Source: Harmonia axyridis (Eukaryota > Arthropoda > Insecta > Coleoptera > Coccinellidae). Taken from it: a stretch of DNA of 64,000 nt. The notes beneath the pieces were generated by a model that was not told the origin of the DNA, made no database searches, and saw only the letters and a program-made list of their open reading frames with translations. The translations under genes were made by a program, and so were the position numbers. The stretch spans positions 82,868,798 to 82,932,797 of the forward strand of contig NC_059501.1 of NCBI RefSeq assembly GCF_914767665.1. The letters are read 5' to 3'. This document shows, one piece after another, positions 1 through 11,448 of this stretch. Position 1 is the first letter of the stretch; every line of letters starts with the position of its first letter.

Positions 1-263
1 TTCAATACTCACGAGAAATTTATAATGAACATTTACCTTTTATTTTCTTAACAATTGTCTTTTCAAGACACAATAAAGGATACAAGATTTCAAAGGAATG
101 GTTTGGAGGTACGACTCTTCCTTCTCGATATACTTTAGTCATTATTCATGTATTGGCATATCCGAATTTGTCTTTCGAAAGAAAAAATGGACTATTACTA
201 TCAGTGTGAACGTTATGAAGCTAAAATTCTGGATAACTAACTTTTCGATGAAATGTTCTTATG
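1..263. other. Unassigned AT-rich flank
   Basis: AT-rich sequence before the first mobile element. A frame that begins near 98 runs straight into the transposon end at 264, has no recognisable domain and is taken as chance. Nothing else is recognised. Confidence 0.5.
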
Positions 264-1190
264 AAGGGTGTTTTTTTCAGAGCTATAGAACTTTAAATTG
301 CAATAAAACAACGATGGATTATTCGATTGACATGAATTTTATTTATCCGCAAGGTAATCTTGTGGCATTACATTGTAAATATGATTTCTGACATATGACC
401 GCTACGGCTGGCTCGGATGGAGTCCAATCTGGACGTCCAATTTTCGATTACTTTTTCCAACATTTGTGGCCGTATATCGGCATTAACATGGCGAATGTTG
501 ACTTCCAAATGGTCAAGGGTTTGTGGCTTATCCGCATAGACCGATGACTTTATATAGCCCCACAGAAAGTAATCTAGCGATGTTAAATCACAAGATCTTG
601 GAAGCCAATTCACAGGTCCAAAACGTGAAATTAGGCGGTCACCAAACGTGTCTTTCAATAAATCGATTGTGGCACGAGCTGTGTGACATGTTGCGCCGTC
701 TTGTTTGAACCACAGCTCCTGATCATCATGGTTGTTCAATTCAGGAATGAAAAAGTTAGTAATCATGGCGCTATACCGATCACCATTGACTGTAACGTTC
801 TGGCCATCATCGTTTTTGAAGAAGTACGGACCAATGATTCCACCAGCCCATAAAGCGCACCAAACAGTCAGTTTTTCTGGATGTAATGGTGTTTCGACAT
901 ACACTTGAGGATTAGCTTCACTCCAAATGTGGCATTTTTGTTTGTTGACGTAGCCATTTAACCAGAAGTGCGCTTAATCGCTAAAGTACCTAGTGCGCGA
1001 TACGTATTCCGCACAGAACCATATTTTCGAAATGAAATTGCACTATTTGCAAGCGTTGTTCAGGCGCGAGTCTATTCACAATGAATTGCCAAACCAAACT
1101 GAGAATAAATCACCTAACAACTTTCAAATCGGTCGCCATCTTGAACAGTAATGCCAACTTAAAGTTATATACCTCGAAAAGAAACACCCT
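264..1190 (-). mobile_element. DD41D mariner-like element, copy 1 (deleted, dead)
   Basis: Terminal repeats are visible: AAGGGTGTTTTTTT at the left and the complement of GGGTGTTT...CGAGGTATATAAC at the right. The minus strand encodes the C-terminal half of a mariner-type transposase (about 368-904). Motifs include WFKQDGATCHTA (second catalytic Asp) and CDLTSLDYFLWGY (third Asp). The two aspartates are 41 residues apart, the spacing of the DD41D (rosa-like) lineage. The codon after the first catalytic Asp (in SDEAHFW of other copies) is a stop here (GATTAA). Most of the N-terminal DNA-binding region is missing, with the junction near 975-995, which has lost about 11 bp more than sister copies. 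Expected TA flanks are mutated on the left. It is a non-autonomous, non-coding relic. Confidence 0.9.
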
Positions 1191-1458
1191 ATACAAAAAA
1201 TTTTAGTGTTTTTGGCGGTCAGACTCTGTAGAATTTCACAAAAAAAGCTAGTTAATTTTTCATGCTCATTCGAATACTCAAAAAATCATTATTCCACCCT
1301 TACCGACAGAGTCTTGGAGACTTACATTGAATTGAACAATAGATTCCTGTCATTAAATGAAACATTTTTGTAATTACCAAATTCCTAGAATTCATATAGA
1401 AATAATTCAAAGTTACTTCCAGAATAATAAATTTTCAAAGAGAAATTAAGTCATTTCG

Positions 1459-1572
1459 ATGGGCAAAGAACAAATACCCAAATTCGAGGCGACCATCCGG
1501 CCGACCACCAAAAAGTACAAGAAGTACAAAAGATACAAGAAATGGAAGTCCACATCTCAGGAGGCTGGATGA
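1459..1572 (+). CDS. Lys/Tyr-rich small ORF, possible terminal exon
   Basis: A 37-codon frame from ATG to TGA. Its second half is very basic (KKYKKYKRYKKWK), and codons are richer in C and G at third positions than the surrounding DNA. An in-frame stop lies a few codons upstream of the ATG, so this is either a tiny ORF or part of a last exon entered by splicing. No strong acceptor is visible. An AATAAA-type signal follows within about 20 bases. The basic stretch could simply come from a degenerate TACAAGAAG-type repeat. No family is recognised. Confidence 0.22.
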   Translation: MGKEQIPKFEATIRPTTKKYKKYKRYKKWKSTSQEAG

Positions 1573-1764
1573 ACAGAAAATAACAATAAAATCAACAAAT
1601 CTTAAAAACATTCATGGTTGGATGATTAGTGAATCAGTGAATCACATCCTCTAATATTCGAAATGTAATCTACTGCAAATGCAACCTCATTTATTCCTTA
1701 ATATGGTAACATTCATCCTAATACATAATATATTTCATAGACCTTTATTTCTCAATGGTTGAGC

Positions 1765-1838
1765 TTTTTGTTATCTCGTTGGTATAAACATCGGACTAGT
1801 GATTGGGAGGTTGCGGGTTCGAGTCCCGCTCGGGGAGG
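1765..1838 (+). repeat. tRNA-like sequence (tRNA pseudogene or SINE head)
   Basis: A good T-arm is present (GCGGG stem, TTCGAGT loop, CCCGC stem at 1813-1829). It contains a B-box-like GGTTCGAGTCC, and upstream there is an A-box-like CTCGTTGGTATAAACATCGG. An anticodon-arm-like CGGACTAGTGATT could read AGT (Thr), but that stem is broken. No 5' acceptor strand pairs convincingly with the 3' TCGGGGAG. The pattern fits a tRNA-derived SINE head or dead tRNA copy rather than a working tRNA. Confidence 0.45.
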
Positions 1839-3524
1839 TACTTTTTACAGAATTCAACAATTGTCTGTTAGCCATATTATGGTATTATAATATCTTTCTA
1901 CTCGAGTAAAATCAGGAAAAGGTGGGTTATTCAATGAGAATAATTTATAATTTGATTACCAATTTTTCTACTTATCCTGAATAAATCTTTCGGTTCGCAT
2001 CGAAGCCTTGTGAAAACGGCTACAGAATAACAGTTTTTCCAAGTAACAGACAAAACCAAACCCAGTTCAAAACGTCTTGTTTTCATTCTCGAATATTCAT
2101 TTTAAAACAACAGAAAAATATCTGCTTCGCGTGTTATTCAGTGTGATGAACTTCTCAGAACTCCTAATGAAAAGAGACCTTTCAGCGAAGACTTGGTTAC
2201 GCTACTTACATAAAAGGGCCATCTTCATACATTTTATATTCTCATTCAACATCTCTCCCTCTCTGTAGAATCTCATGTTATGGCATTACAGCATTCCTTT
2301 CATCGTTGTGGGCTCCATATATCATTCATGTGAAGGGTGCTCAAATGGTTGTTGTGTGTGGTTGGATTTTCAGTTTTCTCATATCCGTTCTTAAAGGATC
2401 CATTCATATTTCAACGTAATTGTTCAGATGTTGGAAACCATCGAAGGGTCTACGTTGGCCACGTAATGTTTTCTTGATATCGACCCTCCTGAATTATACA
2501 AGGTGGCCGAGCAAAGAATTAACAGGAAGCTCTGAGAATGTCTGTGTTAAATCGAGAGGAAATCATATATCTATACAGGGTGGTCCTAGTTATTAGATAT
2601 TCTTCCAAACGGCCAGTAAGTATGGGCAAATGCTTGAATTTTTTCCTTAGCTTTTATGCTTGGTATATTTACTGTCATATTACCATAATATTTCTGCATA
2701 ACAGAATGTTGGATTCAAGAGGAAAATATACAAAAGTTTTTTTTGTTTTTCTTTTTATAAAGAGTTGAATTTCTTTATGATCCAATAAATCTAGAAAATT
2801 GATGGAAGTTTTTTCGAACACGTCTTTAGGATTTTTCAATATTTTTTGAATTATTCAATATTATACGATGTTGTATCCTATATAGATGAAAGAGTTCAAG
2901 TCTTTCGAAATGTTTCGTGAAATGGTCAGTGAGATAGCTGTGGATTGGATTGAAGATTCTCAAACATTAGCTGGCAACGTTTTAGCATCCGTATTTTGAA
3001 ACTTGAATGGTATATTATTCTAACAGAAGTAATTAAGTGATGAAACAATGTTATTGGCTTCAGCCGTTTTTTCCGAAATTCGAGGATTTATTATAAAAAA
3101 CTGGTTATACATGTCTCTAATTCTGTGGTTATTCCGTTCATTCTTCCACATCTTGTAGAACAAAACCGTGCGAGAATATATCAGAAACGCACAGTTTTCA
3201 TGGTTATATTTTATTATTCTATGTTGGTACTCCGAACTTTCCGCCACGTCTTTATCTGTCAATTCATCAATTTGCCTTAAAGAAATCAGTTCTGCCAAAC
3301 AACATTTTTCAATGAAAAAATCACTAAAGTATATTTATGGAAATATTTCATTAATTTCAATGAAAATGCAATGAATTAGAGAAAATAATGTATAATACTC
3401 GTACAGAAGGCTCATTCTACCACTCGTTCATTCCAAAACTCGCCACTTCGTGGCTCGTTATTGAATTTTGAACTCGTGGAAGAATATCAATGCCTTCTGC
3501 ACTTGTTTTATAAATAACTATTAT
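1839..3524. other. Intergenic, no recognised gene
   Basis: AT-rich DNA with only short frames lacking recognisable motifs. A TACAGGGTGG motif near 2572-2582 resembles the ends of TA-flanked MITEs found elsewhere in the window, but no partner end is found. Frames at about 3020-3374 on both strands are low-complexity and unassigned. Confidence 0.45.
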
Positions 3525-4470
3525 GATTCAAAGTATTGTTCATCGCTGGCCACTACTTTCTCTCATCTTTCGGGCAGCGTACGAATCCCACGTTGAAAAA
3601 ACTGGTTATTTTTTGAAGCGATCCACGAATCGATCAAATTTTTTACTTCTTCATAAGACCGGAAGTGCTTGTCAGTCAGGTCGTGTACCATTGATCAAAA
3701 CAAATGATAGTCTGAAAGTGCAACGTCTGGATAATACGACAGGTGGGATAGAACTTTCTATTTCAACGTTTCCATGTATATCTTAACCACTTTCGCAACA
3801 TGGGGTCGAGCATTGTAAAATCACTTTATCATGTCTCTTGTTGTATTGTGGCCGTTTTTTTTCTCAATGCTCGGCTCAAACGCATTAATAGCGTTCGATA
3901 ACTATCGCCTGTCATTGTTTCAGTCGGTTTTAACAACTCATAATACACTACGCCGAGCTGATTCCACCAAATACTGAGAATGGCTTTGGAACCGTGAATA
4001 TTCGGTTTCAGCCTCGACGTTGAATCAGCTGTTCACAAGCAAAGGAACGCCGTTCAACATCTCTCGGCTTCAACTCGTACGGCACCCAATTTTCTTGTTT
4101 CTGAATCATTCCCATGACTTTCCAGCGTTTTGAAATGGCTTGTCGCATCACTCCCAATGATCCTGATAATTCTTGTTGCGTTTGACACGAGTCTTGATCA
4201 AGTAATGCCTCAAATTCTGCATCTTCGAAAACCTTTCTCGCTTCCAACGCCATGCTGGTCTTTGACATCAAAATCAATGTTCTTCAAGAGTTGAAATCAC
4301 TTTCGACACGTTCTTTCACTAATAGTGGCCTCACCGTAGATATTTGAGATCCATCGATGAGCCTCACCCGCAGATTTTTTCATATTGAAGTAGAAAATCA
4401 AAACCTCCCGCAAATGACGAGAATTTGGCTAAAAAGCTGACATGTTTAATCGAGAATAACTTTATGATGC
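3525..4470 (-). mobile_element. mariner (DD34D-type) element, decayed
   Basis: The minus strand reads as a mariner transposase in pieces. The N-terminal part near 4380-4320 resembles KKSAGEAHRWIS. At 4277-4008 there is a helix-turn-helix segment with LSGSLGVMRQAISKRWK followed by MIQKQENWVPYELKPRDVERR, hallmarks of classical mariner transposases. Further down, stretches around 3960-3540 match the catalytic part (ELLKPTETMTGDSY and a final EMRESSGQR-like tail). Many stops and frameshifts interrupt it, and the segment between the DNA-binding part and the catalytic core is partly deleted. The exact ends are not defined. It differs from the DD41D family nearby. Confidence 0.8.
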
Positions 4471-4574
4471 AGACAAAAATCGACTAATCGATGGCGTTAT
4501 GTTTACAAATACCTAAGCTTACAGTATGACATCTACGATCTATATATTCCGCCTATCGAATTAAAAGACTTGCG

Positions 4575-4815
4575 CTTTCAATTGGTTGATCTCTTAGTTC
4601 CTTCCTCAGATGTGGCCTCCATTGAATACTGGCTTTTTATAAACCTCAAAAGAATGTTTCTGGAAAATAAAATTGATCCTAATGAAAAAGTGATTGGTAA
4701 GGTTGAAGCCTATTCTAAAACAAAGACGATATGTATCACTTTTTAGGGTACTATTTTGACTAAAGAAGGCGACTATTTGAAAAAAAAAAAATTATTTAAG
4801 CCCAAGGCTTATTGA
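4575..4815 (+). mobile_element. mariner transposase C-terminal fragment
   Basis: Reads SSDVASIEYWLFINLKRMFL followed by NEKVIGKVEAYSKTK. This corresponds to the mariner block around the last catalytic residue (SDYWLF..LKRML) and the following helix (NEEVI...EAYF). The frame then breaks. It belongs to a second mariner subfamily, also seen near 33.2, 45.3 and 46.0 kb. Confidence 0.65.
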
Positions 4816-5779
4816 TTGGAGTGTAAAGTACTCTTAGTGTTCGAAGGGCTTTATTTCAGAACCATTCGCTTAAAATTGTCATAAAACTTACATCCAAAAA
4901 TGACAAATTTTCCATAATATCACAAATTTTTAAGTTCACTAAATCCCCAGAGGAGAACTGACAGTTGCAGGAAATCTGATCAAGCAAGCAAATGTTCATG
5001 GCATCAACTAAATGATTTCCTCGAATTTTTTCGCTTTGAACGAATCAGAAGTTGAATTACAGTAAAAAAAAAACATTCAGTATGTACATCTATAAATCTA
5101 TGGACCAGGCTTCCATGTCGTATTTCACCAAACCAGAGGAACTGTCAAAGGAAGCTGCGGCATAGTATCGAAAATAAACAGTTGGCGAACGCAACGTCCA
5201 TATGTTATTTTTCAAGCTTTCAAATGGTATACTTAAAACTTTTATGAATGGCTCAAATGATTCCGAGTCGTATTTCATTACTTCCTCTTTAATTGTTGGG
5301 AGGCAGCTTCCAGCTCAACACGCGAGGTGTTAAATGTTCTCTTTTCGAATATATAAATTTGATGGATTGTGTAAATAATAACTTGTGTTGGAATTTTTGC
5401 ACCTGTTGGTCTGTCTTACCAGTCTGGCACGTGATGGAATCGACATTGAAGGAACTTAATATTCTATTAATAGGTTTTGTGAATACTGCATCATCTTTAT
5501 GAGATGCGGTATGTTAGATGAGTTGAGATTAGGTACAAAGTTCAATTTAGTGTACTTTTTCATTTCGATACATCGTAATCTTTCGTTTTTCCAATTTTGG
5601 TTATCACAATAGGTTTCCAATAGGAATGATACAATATGAAATGGTTCTAATGGCAACACTGTATATTATTATGTCATCTGTGTCCAGTAGAAAATGTCTC
5701 TTTATCATGATCAAAAAGCTTTTCAAAAATGGTGTGAAATTGTTGATTTGTGTTATCAAAATCACTGCTTATTTGTGAA
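4816..5779. other. Intergenic, no recognised gene
   Basis: AT-rich DNA. Short frames at 5090-5278 and 5293-5659 have no recognisable domain and overlap each other on both strands, so they are regarded as chance. Confidence 0.45.
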
Positions 5780-6290
5780 TGCCTAGAGAAATTAAAGGAG
5801 AAATCCTGGACAACATTGTACCTATTGTAGAAAAATTTGAAAGTCAATTTTCTTTACATGATATAAGAGTACCAATACGATGGACAAATGAACACACATA
5901 AGATAATATTGGTTTGATAGCAGCAAGTGTAAGAAAATATAATCTTACATCATCACTTTATTGATCTGTTTCAAAAACTGAAGCAATTAGACCACCATAT
6001 ACCGGATTTTTCTTTTGAACAACTCAAAGGCCATGGACCATTTTAAAGAAAAATTATTATCTATATTGTAGCTCATTTTTGGTTCAAAGGTTATGCAAAC
6101 AAACAGAATTGCAGAATTTGAAGGGATTTGAATACACACAAAACTTTTGAGGAGCATGAAATGCACATATTTATTTGAAGCAATCCGTCTTTATAACGGT
6201 TAATGAAGAACAATACGAAGCAATGTTAATTTTTTTTCCTGCTTTTGTTGAGAATTACACAATGTTCATTTCAGAATCAAGAAAAAAGAC
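5780..6290 (+). mobile_element. Ancient DD41D-like mariner relic, divergent family
   Basis: The + strand gives fragments of a mariner-like transposase in order. They are EKFESQFSLHDIRVP (after the N-terminal domain, about 5830), then RKYNLTSSLY (about 5935), then FGSKVMQTNRIAEF in a shifted frame, corresponding to HFWLNGYVNKQNCRIW of the DD41D copies (about 6085), then a stretch like VTVNGDRYRAMI (about 6195). The frame is broken many times. Unlike the six younger copies it keeps part of the region between the DNA-binding and catalytic domains, so it is an older, different lineage. Ends are not defined. Confidence 0.6.
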
Positions 6291-6388
6291 ACAAAGTACT
6301 GGCGATATATAACTGAAAAATTCAATGCAAAATTGTCCAAACTACTGTAATTTTTTCGATCACTCTTATCAATGATTTAGCTACACTA

Positions 6389-6511
6389 GGGTGTTGTCCA
6401 TTAATCACGTGATCTTTTTTTAGCACCCCCCCTTCCCCTTGTGTTATTTTCGTGATTTCTATCAAACCCCTCCCCCCCCTTTTAAGCCTCACGTGATTAA
6501 TGGTCAACCCC
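6389..6511. mobile_element. Short MITE with 23-24 bp inverted ends, TA flanks
   Basis: The left end GGGTGTTGTCCATTAATCAC continues with GTGA. The right end carries TCACGTGATTAATGG then tCAACCCC. TA lies directly outside both ends (6387-6388 and 6512-6513). The 75 bp interior is C-rich on this strand and non-coding. Small size, perfect TA flanks and terminal symmetry identify a non-autonomous TA-inserting DNA transposon. Confidence 0.75.
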
Positions 6512-7589
6512 TAGTTAGTAATTTCAGATAGGTCTCTATATTTGGACTGATGGGACACTCATGAATGTGCAGCTTTATTAAAACTAAATTTCTGAACCTT
6601 CATATTGCAACCGCTGATAAAATCTGTCATGTTTACAAAATATCAATAAATAAATGAAGATAAAAAAAAATACAAAAAAATTAACAAGCTCATAAAAGAA
6701 ATCAACTGAACACCGCTTTTCTTGAATTTTCTTCTCCATACTCCATAAATTCATGCAGTTCTCCTGCAATGAAATCGTCATCTTTCTCCATAACTTCCGC
6801 AGGTATTTCATCTCCCTACCCAGCTGCAAAATATAACGGAAAAATAAATAAATCTTGTTTATTTCTTCGTTTTAATGACTTGCCTGAAAGCTCATAAAAG
6901 GCGCTTTTCGTTTATTTGTAGTATCCACATCAACACCTTTTTAGCACCTGAAGTTATACACAGATTCGTAACAAGTTTCATAGCTTAGGGATTCTGTGAA
7001 AATGGCATTTGATCGACTGGTCAGATTTCAATTGTTTTATTATTTTGTTTTTTATATTTTGAGTGGATTTAACACAATACTCTTTCAATAGAGGATGAAT
7101 TTTTGTTTGTCACCCATGTTGTCTTACATATTGTCTTCATCAGTTATTTTGATAAGCCTTGCTGAATTGAAATGCACATATCGTCTGAATTTTTGGAACC
7201 CTCTCGTGGATGGTTTTTTGTATGTTTAATGTATATTTCTTTGACATGTGCTAATTATACAGGAATATACAGGGTGTTTCATTGGTAATTATAAATACGT
7301 TAACCTGAGGTGGAGCTGCCCTAGACGAGTCCAAAAAACCTAATACGATTGGTCTAACCTTCCCCATAGCCGAGATACAGGGTGTTTTATAAATTCATCA
7401 ATATTTTCAATTCCTTATAACTTTTGAACAACCCATTATATTGGATTGATATTTGGAACGCACAATTCACTCCATAAGGTCCTTCGATTAATCTTCAAAC
7501 AAATTGAAAAAATCAGGTCCGTATTAGAAAAATATGGGACTTGTCACAAGCTACGCACGAGAAGTGTACAAAATGCACTAAACAGTGCT
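6512..7589. other. Intergenic with CAGGGTGTT repeat debris
   Basis: No gene is recognised. ACAGGGTGTTTCATTGG near 7270 and ATACAGGGTGTTTTATAA near 7377 are interspersed-repeat ends. The sequence between them is not coding. A frame at 6584-6829 on the minus strand is poly-A/T-driven and unassigned. Confidence 0.4.
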
Positions 7590-7830
7590 AATATTCAAAG
7601 ATAACCGTGGCCAGCAAATTCACCAGACATTAATCCCATCGAGTACTTGTGGGATATTGTTAAACTAGCAATCACAAACAGAAGTAAACCTCCTAGCGTC
7701 CTCTAGGAACAAATATTAGCGGCCCAAGAAGATTGGAACAACATCCCAATGGATACCATTATCTCCCTTATTGTTTCCATACACAGGCACCTCACTACAG
7801 AACTCATATATGCGCAATATACTTCAGGCA
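7590..7830 (+). mobile_element. Tc1-like transposase C-terminal fragment
   Basis: Reads WPANSPDINPIEYLWDIVK, the block around the catalytic Glu of DD34E Tc1-type transposases (SPDLNPIE.LWD). It is followed by a helix resembling AAQEDWNNIPMDTIISLI. An internal stop lies just before EQILAAQ. Nothing upstream is recognisable as the rest of the protein. Confidence 0.7.
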
Positions 7831-8599
7831 TAATCATCATCAGAATATTTCAACAGCTTCTTCGATTAAATTTATAGTCCTTGTTATATATCGTTTGAAA
7901 AAAAATTAAGTGGTGACTCACATGGTTTGTTATAGTTGTTAGAAAAGTATTTCAAACAAATTCTTTCAATATTCCGTCAATTTCAGATCTCAAAGTTATC
8001 TACGATGACTGTTTATTTACTTTTCGGAAATTTTTCATGAAAACTTATCTGAAGGCCATTCTGTCTTTCAACGGATGCTCTCGATGGAAAGATCTATTAT
8101 TGGTTTATTTTCGTACGTAAAAATAACACATTGAGTAAACTTTTAACTCGTTGAGGGATCTACCGATGCACATTGGAATCGTCGTACGAATTCAGGTGTT
8201 TTTCCACTAATCAATTTGTACTTCAAATTGAATGCATCAAATATTCTTCATATATATTGCAGATAGATCTTCAAAGGGCATTCGGTATGAATTCTTTGGT
8301 ATGTAGGTGCATACAGACTTTTTATTGAGTTTTACGACTTTATTTTCTAAATGGGACACCGTATATATAAATATTTTTCATTCATTTCGGGATTTGATTC
8401 ATTCTGTGTCCTTTGTATAATTGTGATCAAGTAACATATTATGTTGCTAAAACACTTCGTTGAAAAATATAGGATGTTGCATTTAAGAGACACCATTTTT
8501 CCTCTATAACTTTGAAAAGGTAAGTAATTGCTATGATCTGTTATAAGTAACATATAGATCATAAAACCAAATAATAGCGAAATATTTGAAACGGTCAAG
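7831..8599. other. Intergenic, no recognised gene
   Basis: AT-rich DNA without recognisable domains. GGGACACCGTATATA near 8351 and AGGATGTTGCATTTAAG near 8471 look like decayed repeat termini leading into the next repeat. Confidence 0.4.
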
Positions 8600-9045
8600 C
8601 TACAAGGAGAGAATATAAGGAGTTGCATCCAAATCATCTAATTCCAATTTATAGTGGAAAACGTATATTTTGCCAACGAGATAACTCAAAAAAGGGCATT
8701 TTGAGTTATCGCAGCCTTCCACTTGAAAATTTATTACAGAACATGCCAGGTGGTTCTGAAAATTTGAACTCTGTGGTACTCAGAATAAGAAAAATAGACC
8801 AAACATAAGTTATATATCTGAAATCAGGGGAAAAAGATCTAGTCAAATATAAAAAAATATACAGGGCATTCCATTTGAAAAAATGAAGTTGCAATCAATA
8901 TGTTGCCCACTCTGTATATATTTCATTTTGTGAAATCATTTGGAAAAACACTAGTCGAATATGTGAAATTTTTGTAGAAAACTTATTTTTGTACCCCTTT
9001 TAGTAAAAAAGTTGAAGGGGGGTCAAATTATGGTGAAAAACCCGG
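8600..9045 (+). repeat. Single-arm copy of the 39 kb inverted-repeat element
   Basis: This stretch matches, in reverse complement, the left arm of the large inverted repeat at 38945-39870. Shared landmarks include CCAACGAGATAACTCAAAA, CCAGGTGGTTCT, GGTACTCAGAATAAGA, GAAGTTGC followed by TATGTTGCCCACTCTGTA, and the end GGGGTCAAATTATGGTGAAA. It is non-coding. Frames at 8623-8894 on both strands are by-products of this repeat. Confidence 0.75.
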
Positions 9046-9564
9046 TTCATCTCAACTTCCACATTTTAAAAAAGAAATAAATAATCTATGACACCTCGTT
9101 CATATTTTGTGTGGCCAATATTCAACGATGAACGTAAATAATCAGATCAAACTCAATTGGGCTTGAAATTCGATTTCGTATAACTGGCATTTGTCCAGGA
9201 AGCATCAATATTTCCAATTAAAATACTGATTCCATTTTTCCGCCATGCTAATTTCAGTATTCGAACATCGATCTCAATGCATGAGAAATTGAAAATGGCT
9301 GACCATCTGCACAATCACATCTGAAACAACGTTTGTTCGAACTGATCCATCCAAAGGTTCAAAATTGGAATCAGAAACAATTTGATTTTTTTAGACTCTT
9401 GCACAGCTAGGAAATAGGAATTTTGTTTATCTAGGATTCACAGGATGAAAAAAAGGTTGAACAAAGAAGGTTTGATTCATTTATTAGTCGTTTTATTGAG
9501 CGCTCGTTCACCGAACAGACATACTAACTGACAAAGAAACTGCAACGCCCAGAAAAAGCTTTTT
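9046..9564. other. Intergenic, no recognised gene
   Basis: AT-rich DNA. No coding, RNA or repeat feature could be recognised. Confidence 0.4.
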
Positions 9565-10560
9565 GTAAAACATTGATAGTACAGCAAGGAGTAAATGATT
9601 GAATTTGAAGAAAAAAATCGTGAAAGTTTATTCATGTAAACAGTTTTTGTTACTTAAATATTCTAGTCGTTTACAACAAACCAGCTGTTCGAGGAGACCC
9701 AAAGTCGATATTTAGCTGTTGTTGAAATGCCTAGAGCAAGTGTACGCGCAATTTATCGCCAGCGAAGTGAATTTGAAATAGGTCGAATTATTGGTATACG
9801 GAAAGCGGGGTTGTCATTTTGAAAAATCGCTAACTGTACGAACAGAAATTCAACTACTCTTATGAGATGTCGTAAAGCGTGATTTCATAATGCCCAAAAT
9901 CGAGGAAGAGTAGGCACCGGACGTCGAAGGGGCACAAATGAAGTTCAAGATCGACGTCTAAGACTCATGGCCATTAGAGACTGATTTGCGACAACTCGAT
10001 CTTTGGCTGATGAGTGGTTAGGAGAACAAAGCCATCCTGTAACTGTCCGAACGTTTACCGCCGGTTAAGTTCTTTTGACTGCAGCATTATCGACCCCATT
10101 TTTGTTACCTATGACGGTTGAGCATCGTCAGCAACGATTACAGTGGTGCAGAGAACGTCAACATTGGAATGTGGAATGGCATCATGTCATATTTTCTGAT
10201 GAATCTTGATTCTCCTCAGGTGCACATGACGATGACCGAAGAAGGGTTAGACGACGTCGGGAGAAAGACGTGGACCTCAGTTTGATGTTGAGCGTCATGT
10301 ACACCGTACAGTAGGCGTTATGGTATGGGGTTCTATTGCACATGCAAGTTGGTCACCTTAAGTCTTTATTTGAAATAACATGACAGCGCTGCGTAACCTT
10401 CAAGAAATAGTGGAGCCATTTGTTCTCCCTTACCTTAACCGGCTCGAGAATCCAATATTTCAGCAAAGTAATGCACGACCTCATGTTGCCAGAGCTAGTT
10501 TAAACTTATTCGAAGCGACCCATGTGAATATTTTGCATGTTTGGGACTAGCTTATTGCAG
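9565..10560 (+). mobile_element. Tc1-like (DD34E) element, decayed and 3'-truncated
   Basis: A left end (GGAGTAAATGATTGAATTTG then GAAGAAAAAAATCGTGAA) matches the terminal repeat of the copy at 47.2-48.3 kb. A transposase start is at 9727 (MPRASVRAIYRQRS), followed by EIGRIIGIRKAG. After several stops come LADEWLGEQSHPVTVRT, HRQQRLQWCRERQHWNV and HVIFSDES (first catalytic Asp). Later FQQSNARPHVARASL has Ser in place of the second catalytic Asp. The match ends after HVNILH, so the Glu-containing block and the right terminal repeat are lost. It is inactive. Confidence 0.8.
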
Positions 10561-11448
10561 ACCTAAAAAGAATTCTTCAGAATAATGAATTTGGCAAAGA
10601 CGAATCTTTATACAGAATAAGTTCGAGAAGTGAATGGAGCCTTGAAGCACATCTTGACGAATAAGAATTATTTAGAAAAAAAAACATGTGATTTCACTGT
10701 TCAGGCACGTGATTCTATCAGTGAAGTGTTATACCTATCTACTGTTTTGTTGTCTTCAATGGTGCAATTGTCGTTTGAATGAATGAGAATTTTAGAGCTT
10801 CCTGCTTCCGACTTCATTCTCTAACGGATTTCATTCTTAAGTTAACAGTACTATTGCTGCTTTGAAGTAAGAAATTAATGAACAAAATGAGATACATCAA
10901 TTTCTTCGAATCTAAAATCTCAAAAACTACCAATAACGATTAGGGAGCATTCAGGTGATTCAGGTTATTCACAACTTGTGCAAAAATGAAAATTATGAAA
11001 TTGTCGTTGGTAACGTATCTCTAATTTCAGAGCCTGATAATTTTATTGATCAAAAAATATACTGTGTAGACGAGGGATTAAAACCAGTCAGAAAACATCA
11101 TTAACCCCAGAAAAAAGGCAGAGGCACTCCAGAAAAAAATCAAGGGCTTATTCGAAGATATGTTCCATTAATCTTCCCAATGTGTCGAATGAAACTCCTG
11201 TGGGGGATAAAATATAACCCTATCACTTTCTCTGCTAGTGGCCGCTTCGACTGGAAAAAACCTCTGAGCTAGTTTGACACAGGAAATCTTCAGAGCTAGA
11301 ACCACTTAGGGCCAGACGACTTCTTATAAATAATCGACAATTGCTATACGAAAAAAAGTCTAGAAGGGAAATTGAAGAATTCAACTGTGAAAATGTATCA
11401 GAATTAGACAAAATTGTTTCTGTCTGTCTACAATTACGAGGGCTACTG
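10561..11448. other. Intergenic, no recognised gene
   Basis: AT-rich DNA. A minus-strand frame at 11235-11495 has no recognisable domain and overlaps the end of the next transposon. Confidence 0.4.

Noticed and set aside
98..391. 97-codon frame near the window start
   Set aside because: It runs into the antisense end of DD41D copy 1. No domain is seen.
1765..1838. Functional tRNA-Thr gene
   Set aside because: The T-arm is good, but the acceptor and anticodon stems do not pair, so it is listed only as tRNA-like.
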